NCBI RefSeq assembly: GCF_904846155.1
Contig: NZ_CAJGZP010000001.1
Span: 1,240,001 to 1,304,000 of the forward strand
DNA from: Psychrobacter fulvigenes
GTDB taxonomy: Bacteria > Pseudomonadota > Gammaproteobacteria > Pseudomonadales > Moraxellaceae
Reading direction: 5' to 3'
Length of the DNA stretch: 64,000 nt
Shown piece after piece: positions 30,613 to 39,113 of this stretch. The position numbers and the translations under genes are program-made. Within the stretch, counting starts at the first letter, position 1, and every line of letters begins with the position of its first letter. The notes below the pieces were generated by a model. The model did no database searches, was not told the DNA's origin, and saw only the letters and a list, made by a program, of their open reading frames with translations.

Positions 30613-30950
30613 TTTGAGGCTGATCCTTTAAGCTCCTGAACTTATCGATAAGCATAAAATTTGGGGGTCAGTTACCATCAGCAACTTTTAATAATCTTGG
30701 TCACAAAATGGTCACCGTTTGGTCACCGAGCACTTGGTCACCGATTTTCAAGAAGCAGAGTGCATGTATGCAGACTTATAGAAAATACATTATTAAAGAG
30801 TGGACTACTTCTTAAGGGTTGATAAAGAAAGAATAACCAACCCTTATGGATAAAGGCTTTAAGCGGAAATTCAGACAAAAAAAACCTCAAGTAAACTAAT
30901 ACTTGAGGCGAAACTTGCTTAAACTCGAGAGTTTAAATTCGTTTTAAATA
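30613..30950. other. Island edge: GGTCAC repeats and spacer
   Basis: No gene is visible. Four copies of GGTCAC occur between about 30697 and 30750, three of them in TGGTCACCG-type context. The rest is AT-rich up to the terminator and tRNA genes. It lies between mcrC and the tRNAs and is probably the boundary of the accessory island. Confidence 0.5.
30877..30908 (-). terminator. Rho-independent terminator of the tRNA transcript
   Basis: On the minus strand a 9-bp stem (CCTCAAGTA / TACTTGAGG) with a 6-nt loop is followed by eight T. It lies 43 nt downstream of tRNA-Asp. Confidence 0.85.
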
Positions 30951-31027
30951 TGGCGCAGCGGACGGGACTCGAACCCGCGACCCCCGGCGTGACAGGCCGG
31001 TATTCTAACCAACTGAACTACCGCTGC
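30951..31027 (-). tRNA. tRNA-Asp (GTC)
   Basis: Minus strand, 77 nt including encoded CCA. The acceptor arm GCAGCGG pairs with CCGCTGC; the D arm has AGTTCAGTTGGTTAGA; the anticodon stem-loop CCGGCCTGTCACGCCGG gives anticodon GTC; the T arm has GGGTTCGAGTCCC. Confidence 0.97.
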
Positions 31028-31083
31028 TTAGGTCGTCTTTAGCGTTTTGCTCTTTATAACCAGAGCCCACTTCGCTAAATGAG

Positions 31084-31159
31084 TGGTGGGTGATGACGGA
31101 TTCGAACCGCCGACATTCTGCGTGTAAGGCAGACGCTCTACCAACTGAGCTAATCACCC
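31084..31159 (-). tRNA. tRNA-Val (TAC)
   Basis: Minus strand, 76 nt including encoded CCA. The acceptor GGGTGAT pairs with ATCACCC; the D arm has AGCTCAGTTGGTAGAGC; the anticodon loop CCTTACACG gives TAC; the T arm has GCGGTTCGAATCCGTC. It is 56 nt upstream of tRNA-Asp in the same transcript. Confidence 0.97.
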
Positions 31160-31311
31160 TGAGCGCCGTAAAAAAATTGCAGTGCAATTTTAAGCGCGCA
31201 AGAGAATTTTCCTTAAAGGGAAATTCTAAAAGCTTTGATATTCAAAGTTGTCACCCTTTGAAAAGCTCTTAACAGAAGATAGCTCACTAAAGCCTCGCTC
31301 TGTGGGTGTGT

Positions 31312-31339
31312 ATTATATACATTTACACATGGCTGTCAA
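31312..31339 (-). promoter_or_regulatory. Sigma-70 promoter of the tRNA-Val/tRNA-Asp operon
   Basis: On the minus strand a consensus -35 TTGACA and a consensus -10 TATAAT are separated by 16 bp. It reads toward tRNA-Val about 150 nt downstream. Confidence 0.8.
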
Positions 31340-31509
31340 ATGGTATTTTGACAATTTTATCAAATAAGCATAAATACCCTCTGTATATCATCAATTATAG
31401 TAGCCTGAGTCAGAGCTTTATTAGCGTTGCTACAAAGAGACTTATTATTGTTACCTATTGTTTGGTGGCTAAAAGCTATTATACTGCTTATGTTTTTGTT
31501 TTATCTTGA

Positions 31510-33147
31510 TTGGTGGAGGCCATTATAGACGCTTTAACTACTGGGCAGTACTTTGCAGCATGGTCGTGGAGCGACTTTGCAGGGATGGGTTTGGTATTGC
31601 ATATTATCCTGATGGTAGTGATGAGCTTACGTGTTGTGTCGGTACAGCGCAATATTGGGGTGACGATTGCGTGGATAGCGGTTTTGTACATACTGCCTTT
31701 GGTGGGGTTCTTCGCTTATATTTTGGTGGGCGAGCCGATGATTGGCCGTCGTTATCGTGAGCGCATGGGTCAAGCAAGTCTGCTCATGAATGATATGGCA
31801 GTGCGTGAGCGTTTGATATTCAATCAAGGGCAAGAGCTGTTATCGGACAGCTATAGCGGTGTCAGTCGTATCGGGACACGGCGGACGGGGTTTGGAGTGT
31901 TCCCTGGGCATCAGATGCAGCTACTGACGTCTCCGCAAACGATTTTTAATCATTTTATCCATGATATCGAAAATGCTAAGCGCACTATTTTTATGGAGTT
32001 TTATATTATCTATCCTAAGGGACAGGTGCTGGATGTGTTAAAAGCTCTAGAAGCAGCTGTCAAGCGTGGGGTAGAGTGCCATCTATTGGTCGATAGTGTC
32101 GGTAGCTTTAGTTTCTTTAACAGTGCTGAGCACCGAGCTTTGGAGCGCGCTGGGGTGTTTGTGCATCAATCATTGCCAGTAGGACTGCTCAAAACACTGT
32201 TTAAACGCTCAGACTTGCGTAACCATCGCAAGATTGTGGTCGTTGATGAATATATTGGCTATACCGGCAGTTTTAATTTAGTAGATCCTAGGTATTTTAA
32301 ACAAGATAAGAATGTCGGGCAGTGGATTGATTTGATGATACGTAGTGTCAGTGAGCAGCCGGTTAGTATCGCGACGGCGATGGCCAAAGTAGTGGTAACT
32401 GATATAGGTGCTGAAAACAATGATAACCTGCATGCCTTACATCAACGTGTAAACAGCTATACACGTAAATTATATGTATTGAACCCGACTATCAACGATA
32501 TTAATAGTCGTATAGAGGTATTGGCTGATGAGACACATGATGTCGTACCAGAAGTAGGATCGACATCGATTTTGATTCCGCAGATGCCTGCAGTTGATAA
32601 TGTGCTCGCGCAGCTTATTCCTTCAGCACCGCAGTTGACCGCGCATGTGATCTATAATACGTTGGTCACCGTGATTCATCGTGCTAACAAGCGCATTCAA
32701 ATCACCACCCCATATTTTGTTCCTGATGAGCCATTATCAGGTGCCTTGGTCACAGCAGCCAAGCGTGGGGTTGATGTGACGCTTATTATTCCAGAAAAGG
32801 TTGATTCGTTTTTGGTGCAGCATGCTTCACAAGCTTATTATCAAGAATTACTGGAAGTAGGGGTAAAGATTGCGCTGTTTAAAGGGGGGCTGTTGCATGC
32901 CAAGACGGTGGTGGTTGATGATGATTACTGTCTGTTTGGGACGGTAAATATTGATATGCGCAGTTTTTATTTGAATATGGAGGTCAGTCTGGCGATTTAT
33001 ACTCCTGAGATGGTCGCTCAAGTTGCTGATTGCCAAGAAGTTTATTTACAAAACTGCCGATTCTTAAGCCTAGAGGAGTGGCAACAGCGTCCTGACTCGC
33101 AGCGTTTGTTTGATAATGTGGTGCGCTTATTTAGTCCTCTGCTATAG
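31510..33147 (+). CDS. cls: Cardiolipin synthase (phospholipase D family)
   Basis: About 545 aa. Two N-terminal membrane segments (MGLVLHIILMVVMSLRVV and IAWIAVLYILPLVGFFAYIL) precede two PLD HxKxxxxD motifs: NHRKIVVVDEYIGYTGSFN and LHAKTVVVDDDYCLFGTVN. It joins two phosphatidylglycerols into cardiolipin at the inner membrane. The protein is longer than the usual ~480 aa because of a central stretch between the two PLD halves. The start is TTG at 31510 or GTG at 31513; no ATG fits the first membrane segment. Confidence 0.93.
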   Translation: MVEAIIDALTTGQYFAAWSWSDFAGMGLVLHIILMVVMSLRVVSVQRNIGVTIAWIAVLYILPLVGFFAYILVGEPMIGRRYRERMGQASLLMNDMAVRERLIFNQGQELLSDSYSGVSRIGTRRTGFGVFPGHQMQLLTSPQTIFNHFIHDIENAKRTIFMEFYIIYPKGQVLDVLKALEAAVKRGVECHLLVDSVGSFSFFNSAEHRALERAGVFVHQSLPVGLLKTLFKRSDLRNHRKIVVVDEYIGYTGSFNLVDPRYFKQDKNVGQWIDLMIRSVSEQPVSIATAMAKVVVTDIGAENNDNLHALHQRVNSYTRKLYVLNPTINDINSRIEVLADETHDVVPEVGSTSILIPQMPAVDNVLAQLIPSAPQLTAHVIYNTLVTVIHRANKRIQITTPYFVPDEPLSGALVTAAKRGVDVTLIIPEKVDSFLVQHASQAYYQELLEVGVKIALFKGGLLHAKTVVVDDDYCLFGTVNIDMRSFYLNMEVSLAIYTPEMVAQVADCQEVYLQNCRFLSLEEWQQRPDSQRLFDNVVRLFSPLL

Positions 33148-33148
33148 T

Positions 33149-33182
33149 GGTTATGGGTTATGGGTTATGGGTTATGGGTTAT
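33149..33182. repeat. Tandem repeat GGGTTAT, about 4.9 copies
   Basis: Four full units and a partial one of GGGTTAT begin just after the cls stop codon and end 37 bp before the next start. They lie in the spacer that sets the distance from upstream signals to the Sel1-repeat gene. Confidence 0.95.
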
Positions 33183-33219
33183 GCTCAAGTGATTTTTATA
33201 TAAAGGATTTGTCTTTCTT

Positions 33220-34788
33220 ATGTCCGCTCATACTAATAGAAAAACAACCAAAACATCTCTAGATTATATGGCTGAGGGTTATTGGCAGGACTTTTTGGCA
33301 GCAGAGCCGATCGCTGGTGGTATTGCATATGAAGTGCAGCTACATGAGTGTCAGTTAGATGAAACGCTAGAAAGCCTGCAGCGAGTAGATACGCTGATCT
33401 CGCAAATTCGCCGTGACCATACCAAGTCAAACACCTTAGATGAGGCCAAACTGTTGGCTGATGATCGCTATCGTCATTTGCTATGGTTTTTAGCTTTTTA
33501 TGCTGGGCGAGTGCTGGCAAGGCAGTGGCAAAGCTTCCCGCATTGGTATGGTCAGTTTGAGCTGAAAAAGCACTATCCTAAGCTTGTCTTAACTACCGAT
33601 GACTTTTATCAGCAAATGGCGGTGGTATATCGTGACAGTGGTTTAGCTGATACTTTAAGTGACGTTTTAGATGATGCTTTAGGCAGTGCGAGTGTATTTT
33701 TTGCATTAGAGCCAATAGGTCAGAGACTATTTGGACATATCGACCGCAAGTTTCAGGCGGTACAAGGCGGAGGGCAGGTTGCAAGTGGTCTATATCAAGC
33801 CGTCAGCTCTCGATTGCCACCTAATAATATCGGTGCTATAGCGTCTAAAGCACCTTCTGAACATGCAGAGCTTCGTCCAGTATTAAATACAAATCAGTCT
33901 TCTGTAGAGGCAAGAGCTTCTGTGCAAAAGCACTCTACGACCAGAGCTGCGTTACAAAAAGCGCCTGCGGAAGAAGTCGTTAAAAAAGACGTTTTTCCAA
34001 AAATAACGGTTAAAAATTCACGCACCCAACAACAAGTCGTGCAAAAGCAAGCTGACACAAATGCTGCTGCTATAACCTCAGCAGTGAATAATGACACTGT
34101 AGATACGAGCTTGCTATTGCCATCACAGCAAACAGTTGAGTCGAGTGCTACTCCCACTTCAACTTCTACTACTAAAGGTGCAGAACCAACAACAGAGATA
34201 TTTACTCAACTGCTAGCAGAGCTCGATAATATTGACGTGTCACAGAATGCAGGCAATGATGAATATCAACAAGCACGTAAAATACTGGATCAGTTTGAGC
34301 GTCATATTGCACGGCAATCAAAGCCGCGCCATGACGTAAAATTTTCAGAGCAGCACCAAACGTCTCGCCAGCAAGCGTTGTTACTGTTGGAGAGCTCTGC
34401 CAAGCTGGGTAATACCGCGGCTATGCTGCGACTGGCAATGTATGAGCTATTGAATGAAGGGTTGGTAACAGGGATAGCGGCTGGCAAAGAAGCAGGTGCG
34501 GCCCTGGTCAAACAAGCGGCTGATAAACAAGATATCCGTGCTCAGCGGTTATTGAGCAAAATGTATTATCAAGGTATTGGTGTGCCACAAGACATTAATA
34601 ATGGTCAACACTGGCTAGAGCAAGCCGCTAAAAATGGCCATGAAGAAGCGGCAGAGCTAGTAGCGCAGTGGCAAAAAGCGCAAGCGTTGATAACGACGCA
34701 GCAGCAAGAACAACATAGTATTAAGCGCTATCAATTATTGATAGGAGCAATAGTTGTGTTTGCTTTATTGTTAGTGGTTTTTGTATAA
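33220..34788 (+). CDS. Sel1-repeat protein with C-terminal membrane anchor
   Basis: 522 aa. The N-terminal ~170 residues are an unrecognised domain. A low-complexity Ala/Thr/Ser/Val-rich linker follows (residues ~205-325). Sel1-like repeats then appear (AAMLRLAMYELLNEGL, AQRLLSKMYYQGIGVPQDINNGQHWLEQAAKNGHEEAAEL). The last 20 residues are one transmembrane helix (LLIGAIVVFALLLVVFV), making this a likely tail-anchored protein with its repeats in the cytoplasm. Sel1 repeats bind proteins; the partner is unknown. The ATG follows AAAGGATT. Confidence 0.75.
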   Translation: MSAHTNRKTTKTSLDYMAEGYWQDFLAAEPIAGGIAYEVQLHECQLDETLESLQRVDTLISQIRRDHTKSNTLDEAKLLADDRYRHLLWFLAFYAGRVLARQWQSFPHWYGQFELKKHYPKLVLTTDDFYQQMAVVYRDSGLADTLSDVLDDALGSASVFFALEPIGQRLFGHIDRKFQAVQGGGQVASGLYQAVSSRLPPNNIGAIASKAPSEHAELRPVLNTNQSSVEARASVQKHSTTRAALQKAPAEEVVKKDVFPKITVKNSRTQQQVVQKQADTNAAAITSAVNNDTVDTSLLLPSQQTVESSATPTSTSTTKGAEPTTEIFTQLLAELDNIDVSQNAGNDEYQQARKILDQFERHIARQSKPRHDVKFSEQHQTSRQQALLLLESSAKLGNTAAMLRLAMYELLNEGLVTGIAAGKEAGAALVKQAADKQDIRAQRLLSKMYYQGIGVPQDINNGQHWLEQAAKNGHEEAAELVAQWQKAQALITTQQQEQHSIKRYQLLIGAIVVFALLLVVFV

Positions 34789-35157
34789 ATAAAAGGCTAA
34801 CTTATCTTTCTTTAACTGTTGATATGTTTTAACCTGACTCTCAAATTAATGTGGGCTATCGTAGGCTGTGGCTTTAGCCCAGCTTAAATATTTGCAAAAG
34901 CAAAATGCTGGGCTAAAGCCACAGCCTACGCCAACATATTTAGATAGTGGAGAGTGGGACATATTTTACCGATTTGGCAATAAGAGATAGGGTTGGTGTG
35001 TCAATTACGCTAAAATTGGCATATTTTTTGCCAGTTTTTCAATAGTACCTTTTGCCATTATTTTGGCTGGTTTTTTCATACCATTTGGTTTTTTTGACTA
35101 GGGCTTGTTGAGCACTTCTTTGCATGTGCCACACGTTCTACTAATTTGGTTTACTTC
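34789..35157. other. Intergenic region with a long palindrome
   Basis: No gene is visible between the Sel1-repeat gene and kdtA. The main content is the 71-bp inverted repeat annotated separately. The rest is AT-rich. Confidence 0.6.
34860..34930. repeat. 71-bp perfect inverted repeat (24-bp arms)
   Basis: The left arm (34860-34883, starting CGTAGGCTGTGGCTTTAGC) is matched perfectly by the right arm (34907-34930), with a 23-nt loop. There is no T-run after it, so it is not a typical terminator. It could be a small palindromic repeat of the genome or a transcript-end stem. Confidence 0.9.
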
Positions 35158-36765
35158 ATGCCATCTTCTTCTACGCCGCCTTCAAGCACTGAATCTAAGT
35201 CGCCCTCTAGACAGGCATCGCTAAGCAAGCGCGCCGCTGTCAAGCCGCCTTGGTATTATCGGCTTATCATTGCTTTATTAAAGCCCCTGTATCGAGTGCA
35301 AGTATGGCGTCGTTCGCATAAGCGTGAGAACTATCCGCAAGAAGTGGCAGAGCGGTTTGGCAAACAGTATCCACCGCGGCCTATGTCTGATGTAGATGAT
35401 GCCAGTAATAAGGTGGTTTGGTGCCATGCGGTATCGTTAGGAGAGACCAACACAGTGGCGCCCCTACTGGATGCATTGTTAGCGCAGGGCTACAAGGTTT
35501 GGTTGACCAATACGACGCAGACGGGTCATGCGCGCGCTGCTAGCCGTTTCGCTGACGAGATTGCCCAAGGTCGTATGAGCCATAGTTACGTACCAGTAGA
35601 CACGCCTACGGTTATCGAAACCTTTTTAGCGCATGTACAGCCAATAGCCGCTTTATTTGTGGAGACTGAGCTGTGGGCAAATATTTTGGCAATACTCTCT
35701 CAAAAAAATATCCCCAGTATCCTCGTCAATGGGCGTTTATCCGCGGCATCTTTTACACGCTATCAAAAGATAACGGCGGTCAGTGCCAGTATGATGCAAA
35801 ACCTCAGCTTAATCATCGCCCAAGATGGTGAATCTGCTAAACGCTTTCGCGCGTTGGGCGCGTACTGCACTCAGATACGTGTTGCTGGCTCGCTTAAATG
35901 GGTGATTAATACCCCCAAAGCGACTGAGGCTAAAAAAGTCACTGAGCCCAAAAAAACGATTGAGCACGAAAAGCTGACTGATGAAACCAGAGTAGACGTC
36001 GCCACTGCGAATCCGCAAGGCTCAGGTCATGCAAGGTATTTAGATCGTCCCGTTTGGATAGCTGCGAGTACTCATAACGATGAAGAAAAAGTGGCTTTAA
36101 TATTACAAAAGCAACTGTTAGACATAGCTGAATTGAACAAAACCTTGCTGATTATCGTGCCCAGACATCCTGAACGCTTTGATGAAGTGGCGGCACTGAT
36201 TAAAGAGTCAGGATTACAGATGGCAAGGCGTAGTATGAACGAAGCTATCACTGAGCAAACGCAAGTATATCTAGCGGATAGTATGGGCGAGCTCATGCAC
36301 TGGTATGCGCTGTCAGATGTAGCGCTGGTTGGTGGTTCTTTGGTAGATATTGGTGGGCACAATCCAGTTGAGCCTATGAGTATCGGAACTCCAGTGCTAA
36401 TGGGTCGATATACGCAGTCATGTCAGAGCGTGGTGGATAAGCTTGCGAGTGTCGGTGCTTTGTATCAGCCAAATAATGACTTTTATCAACCGCTTTATCA
36501 ACTGCTTGCCTTAGATGATCAGCCAGAATCTGAGTCTATGGTCGCGTCTCTAACACCGTCATCTATAACAGATACTGACGTTGCGATAAGCGATGATGTT
36601 GAACTCATTTATCAGCAGTTAAGGCTTTGGCTCAGTCATCCAAACGTTGCCAAGCAGGCAGGGCAGGCAGGCGAGCAAATGACGGTGCAGCAGCAAGAGG
36701 TATTAACCCGTCAGCTAAAAATGATTGAAGAAACCATTGAGTATTTTGTAGATATTGAAGATTAA
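35158..36765 (+). CDS. waaA: 3-deoxy-D-manno-octulosonic acid (Kdo) transferase
   Basis: About 535 aa. The WaaA/KdtA motifs are present: VWCHAVSLGETNTVAPL, VWLTNTTQTGHA, FVETELWANIL, LVNGRLSAASF, and the C-terminal ALVGGSLVDIGGHNPVEP with the nucleotide-sugar site. It attaches Kdo from CMP-Kdo to lipid A precursor at the inner face of the inner membrane. The N-terminal ~30 residues are Ser/Pro-rich and the protein is about 100 aa longer than E. coli WaaA, partly owing to a Lys/Glu/Thr insert near residues 255-285. I chose the ATG at 35158; a TTG at 35146 is also open. Confidence 0.93.
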   Translation: MPSSSTPPSSTESKSPSRQASLSKRAAVKPPWYYRLIIALLKPLYRVQVWRRSHKRENYPQEVAERFGKQYPPRPMSDVDDASNKVVWCHAVSLGETNTVAPLLDALLAQGYKVWLTNTTQTGHARAASRFADEIAQGRMSHSYVPVDTPTVIETFLAHVQPIAALFVETELWANILAILSQKNIPSILVNGRLSAASFTRYQKITAVSASMMQNLSLIIAQDGESAKRFRALGAYCTQIRVAGSLKWVINTPKATEAKKVTEPKKTIEHEKLTDETRVDVATANPQGSGHARYLDRPVWIAASTHNDEEKVALILQKQLLDIAELNKTLLIIVPRHPERFDEVAALIKESGLQMARRSMNEAITEQTQVYLADSMGELMHWYALSDVALVGGSLVDIGGHNPVEPMSIGTPVLMGRYTQSCQSVVDKLASVGALYQPNNDFYQPLYQLLALDDQPESESMVASLTPSSITDTDVAISDDVELIYQQLRLWLSHPNVAKQAGQAGEQMTVQQQEVLTRQLKMIEETIEYFVDIED

Positions 36766-36804
36766 TAAAGTCCATTTTCTTGTTTTTATGAAGCGATATG
36801 CTGT

Positions 36805-37557
36805 ATGAACTGTATCTTATTGCCTGAATCCGATATTGCACTGCCTTATGCGCAAATTAATGACCCTGCACAAATTACCCATGTTCATAAAGTGTTGAGT
36901 CTGCAGCTTGGTGACACTCTAAAAATAGGCCAGCTTGGTGGTAATCTTGGTACAGCGATTATTAATGAAATGACGCCTAATAACATACAGCTTGCTGATG
37001 TGCAGCTTGATACTGCACCGCCGCCAAAGCTCGATGTTACAGTAGTGCTGGCTTTGCCGCGCCCAAAAGTATTGCGACGCTTAATCATGGATATGACCGC
37101 ACTGGGTGTGCGCGATATTGTACTGATTAATAGCTACCGTACTCAAAAAAGCTATTGGCAAAGTCCATTGCTGGCGCGACTTGATGAGTTTGTCTTGGAG
37201 GGTTTGCAGCAAGGCGTTGATACAGTAGCGCCGCGTATCAGCATGCAAAAACGCTTTAAGCCGTTTGTTGAAGATGAGCTTGCCAGTTTAATCACCCATG
37301 ATGCTATCGTGGCGCACCCTTATAGTGAGCTGTCATTAACACAGTATTTACAGCGGCACGCATTGCAGTCAGCACCCTCTACAAAAGCCGCTTTGCCAAG
37401 TGTGGTTTGTATCGGTAGTGAGGGTGGCTGGATTAATTATGAGATTGAGCTGCTTGCCGCGCAGGGTTGTCAGGCCGTTCATATGGGGTCAAGGATTTTA
37501 CGCACGGAGGCCGCGGTCAATGTGCTTCTTGGGCAGTGGCTATTACATAACAGCTAA
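36805..37557 (+). CDS. rsmE: 16S rRNA (uracil1498-N3)-methyltransferase
   Basis: 250 aa, family length. The N-terminal PUA-like part (HVHKVLSLQLGDTLKIGQ) and the C-terminal SPOUT knot are clear: VLALPRPKVLRRLIMD, CIGSEGGWINYEIELL and MGSRILRTEAAV. It methylates U1498 of 16S rRNA using SAM. It starts 39 nt after waaA on the same strand and may be cotranscribed. Confidence 0.94.
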   Translation: MNCILLPESDIALPYAQINDPAQITHVHKVLSLQLGDTLKIGQLGGNLGTAIINEMTPNNIQLADVQLDTAPPPKLDVTVVLALPRPKVLRRLIMDMTALGVRDIVLINSYRTQKSYWQSPLLARLDEFVLEGLQQGVDTVAPRISMQKRFKPFVEDELASLITHDAIVAHPYSELSLTQYLQRHALQSAPSTKAALPSVVCIGSEGGWINYEIELLAAQGCQAVHMGSRILRTEAAVNVLLGQWLLHNS

Positions 37558-37687
37558 TAGCCGTGAATAATAGCGAAAATCAAATATCAAAGCTAGCATC
37601 CAAACCGAAAATAATGAGATGTGAGTCGTTAAAAATACTGTTAAAGGCATTCTTGTCAGTTATGCTGTTATGAATGACAAAAGTATT

Positions 37688-37706
37688 GATAATTAATCTC
37701 ATTTAG
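37688..37706. promoter_or_regulatory. Candidate Fur box upstream of the ferric iron transporter
   Basis: The 19-mer GATAATTAATCTCATTTAG matches the GATAATGATAATCATTATC consensus at 12 of 19 positions. It sits about 150 bp upstream of the substrate-binding protein gene. The location fits iron control of an Fbp system, but the match is partial. Confidence 0.4.
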
Positions 37707-37858
37707 ATTAGTATATGGTTTAGTTTTTATGATTGGTTGACTGGCTTTTTATTGGTTTTAATTTATTAGTCTTAATTATTACTCGACAGCTCAGCACATA
37801 ATGCTATAAATGCACTCTCACCTTTTTATTATCTATCGCACTAATTATGGAGAAAACC

Positions 37859-38992
37859 ATGTCATTGACTGCGATTACCCAAAATCTATCGTTGACTCGT
37901 CCCGTTAAAGCCACTTTGTCTGTTGCTATATTTAGCATGATGATGGGTCTTGTAGGCTGTAATAACGCCTCAACGCCTGCAGAAAATGCCGATGTCGATT
38001 CGCAAGCCCCCGACCAAGAGACGGTAACGGATACCGCAGCAGTGGCGACTGATAGTGATCAAGTGGTTACCATTTATTCATCACGTAATGAGCAGCTGAT
38101 TAAGCCGTTATTAGATAAGTATACCGAAGCCACGGGCGTAAAAATTGAGCTGGTCACTGATAAGACGGGTCCACTCATGGCGCGCCTTGAAGCTGAAGGC
38201 CAGAATACGCCTGCAGATATGTTGTTGACGGTTGATGCGGGTAACCTATGGCAAGCCGCACAGCAAGGATTGTTGCAGCCAGTCGCTTCGACGGTACTAG
38301 AGAGCAATGTACCCGCCAAATACCGTGATCCAAAAGGTCAGTGGACCGGTCTGTCACTACGTGCACGGACTATATTTTATGATCCAAGCAAAGTAGACGC
38401 CAATCAGCTCTCTACCTATGCAGATCTTGCTGATCCAAAGTGGAAGGGTAAGCTGTGCTTGCGTACGTCAAATGCGGTCTATAACCAGTCATTGGTTGCT
38501 AGCATGATTGAGAATTTGGGCGCGGAAAAAACGGAAGAAATCATTCGTGGCTGGGTAGATAACCTAGCGACGGACGTCTTTAGCAATGACACCAGTATGT
38601 TAGAGGCCATTGCCGCAGGTCAGTGTGAAGTTGGGATTGCCAATAGTTATTACTATGGCCGTGTACTTGATGAGAAGCCTGATTTCCCTGTGCAAATATT
38701 CTGGGCTAATCAAGGCACTACAGGCACGCATGTGAATATTTCTGGTGCTGGCGTGGTCGCTAACTCAGACAATCCAGATGGCGCGCTCAAACTGATGGAG
38801 TGGCTATCTTCTGATGAAGCACAAGGTATCTATGCCAGTGCTGATAAAGAATATCCTGTCAAAGAAGGTATCGATGAGTCAGAGATGCTCAGATCTTGGG
38901 GTACGTTTACGCAAGATAATATCAATGTGCAAAAGTTTGGTGAACTGCAAACTCAAGCCATTCAAATGATGGATAAAGTGGGCTATAAATAA
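37859..38992 (+). CDS. fbpA: Ferric iron ABC transporter substrate-binding lipoprotein
   Basis: About 377 aa. The signal peptide ends in a lipobox (GLVGC), so it is probably a lipoprotein. The mature part begins with VVTIYSSRNEQLIKPLLDKY and has GVKIELVTDKTGPLMARL, features of the FbpA/FutA family of Fe3+-binding proteins; SYYYGR near residue 260 fits the Tyr pair that binds iron. GGAG precedes the ATG at 37859; an upstream ATG at 37847 lies within that ribosome site. It is first in an fbpABC set. Confidence 0.92.
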   Translation: MSLTAITQNLSLTRPVKATLSVAIFSMMMGLVGCNNASTPAENADVDSQAPDQETVTDTAAVATDSDQVVTIYSSRNEQLIKPLLDKYTEATGVKIELVTDKTGPLMARLEAEGQNTPADMLLTVDAGNLWQAAQQGLLQPVASTVLESNVPAKYRDPKGQWTGLSLRARTIFYDPSKVDANQLSTYADLADPKWKGKLCLRTSNAVYNQSLVASMIENLGAEKTEEIIRGWVDNLATDVFSNDTSMLEAIAAGQCEVGIANSYYYGRVLDEKPDFPVQIFWANQGTTGTHVNISGAGVVANSDNPDGALKLMEWLSSDEAQGIYASADKEYPVKEGIDESEMLRSWGTFTQDNINVQKFGELQTQAIQMMDKVGYK

Positions 38993-39008
38993 TCTGTTAT
39001 AAAATAGA

Positions 39009-39066
39009 GCGTGTTTTGCATTCACAAATAGCCGCTGTCAGTGCTATGATTGCATGCTAAACACGC
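39009..39066 (+). other. Imperfect stem-loop between fbpA and fbpB
   Basis: GCGTGTTT (39009-39016) pairs with AAACACGC (39059-39066), extended by TGCA/TGCA inside. There is no T-run. Stems here commonly protect the binding-protein mRNA and let it be made in excess over the permease; that role is inferred. Confidence 0.4.
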
Positions 39067-39113
39067 CCTATACAATTTGGCCTTTATGCGTATGACACGG
39101 TAGTATTTTTATT

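Noticed and set aside
31582..31600. GGGTTTGGTATTGC resembling an IS630 end
   Set aside because: It lies in the coding sequence of cardiolipin synthase (MGLVLHI) with no second end or repeat.
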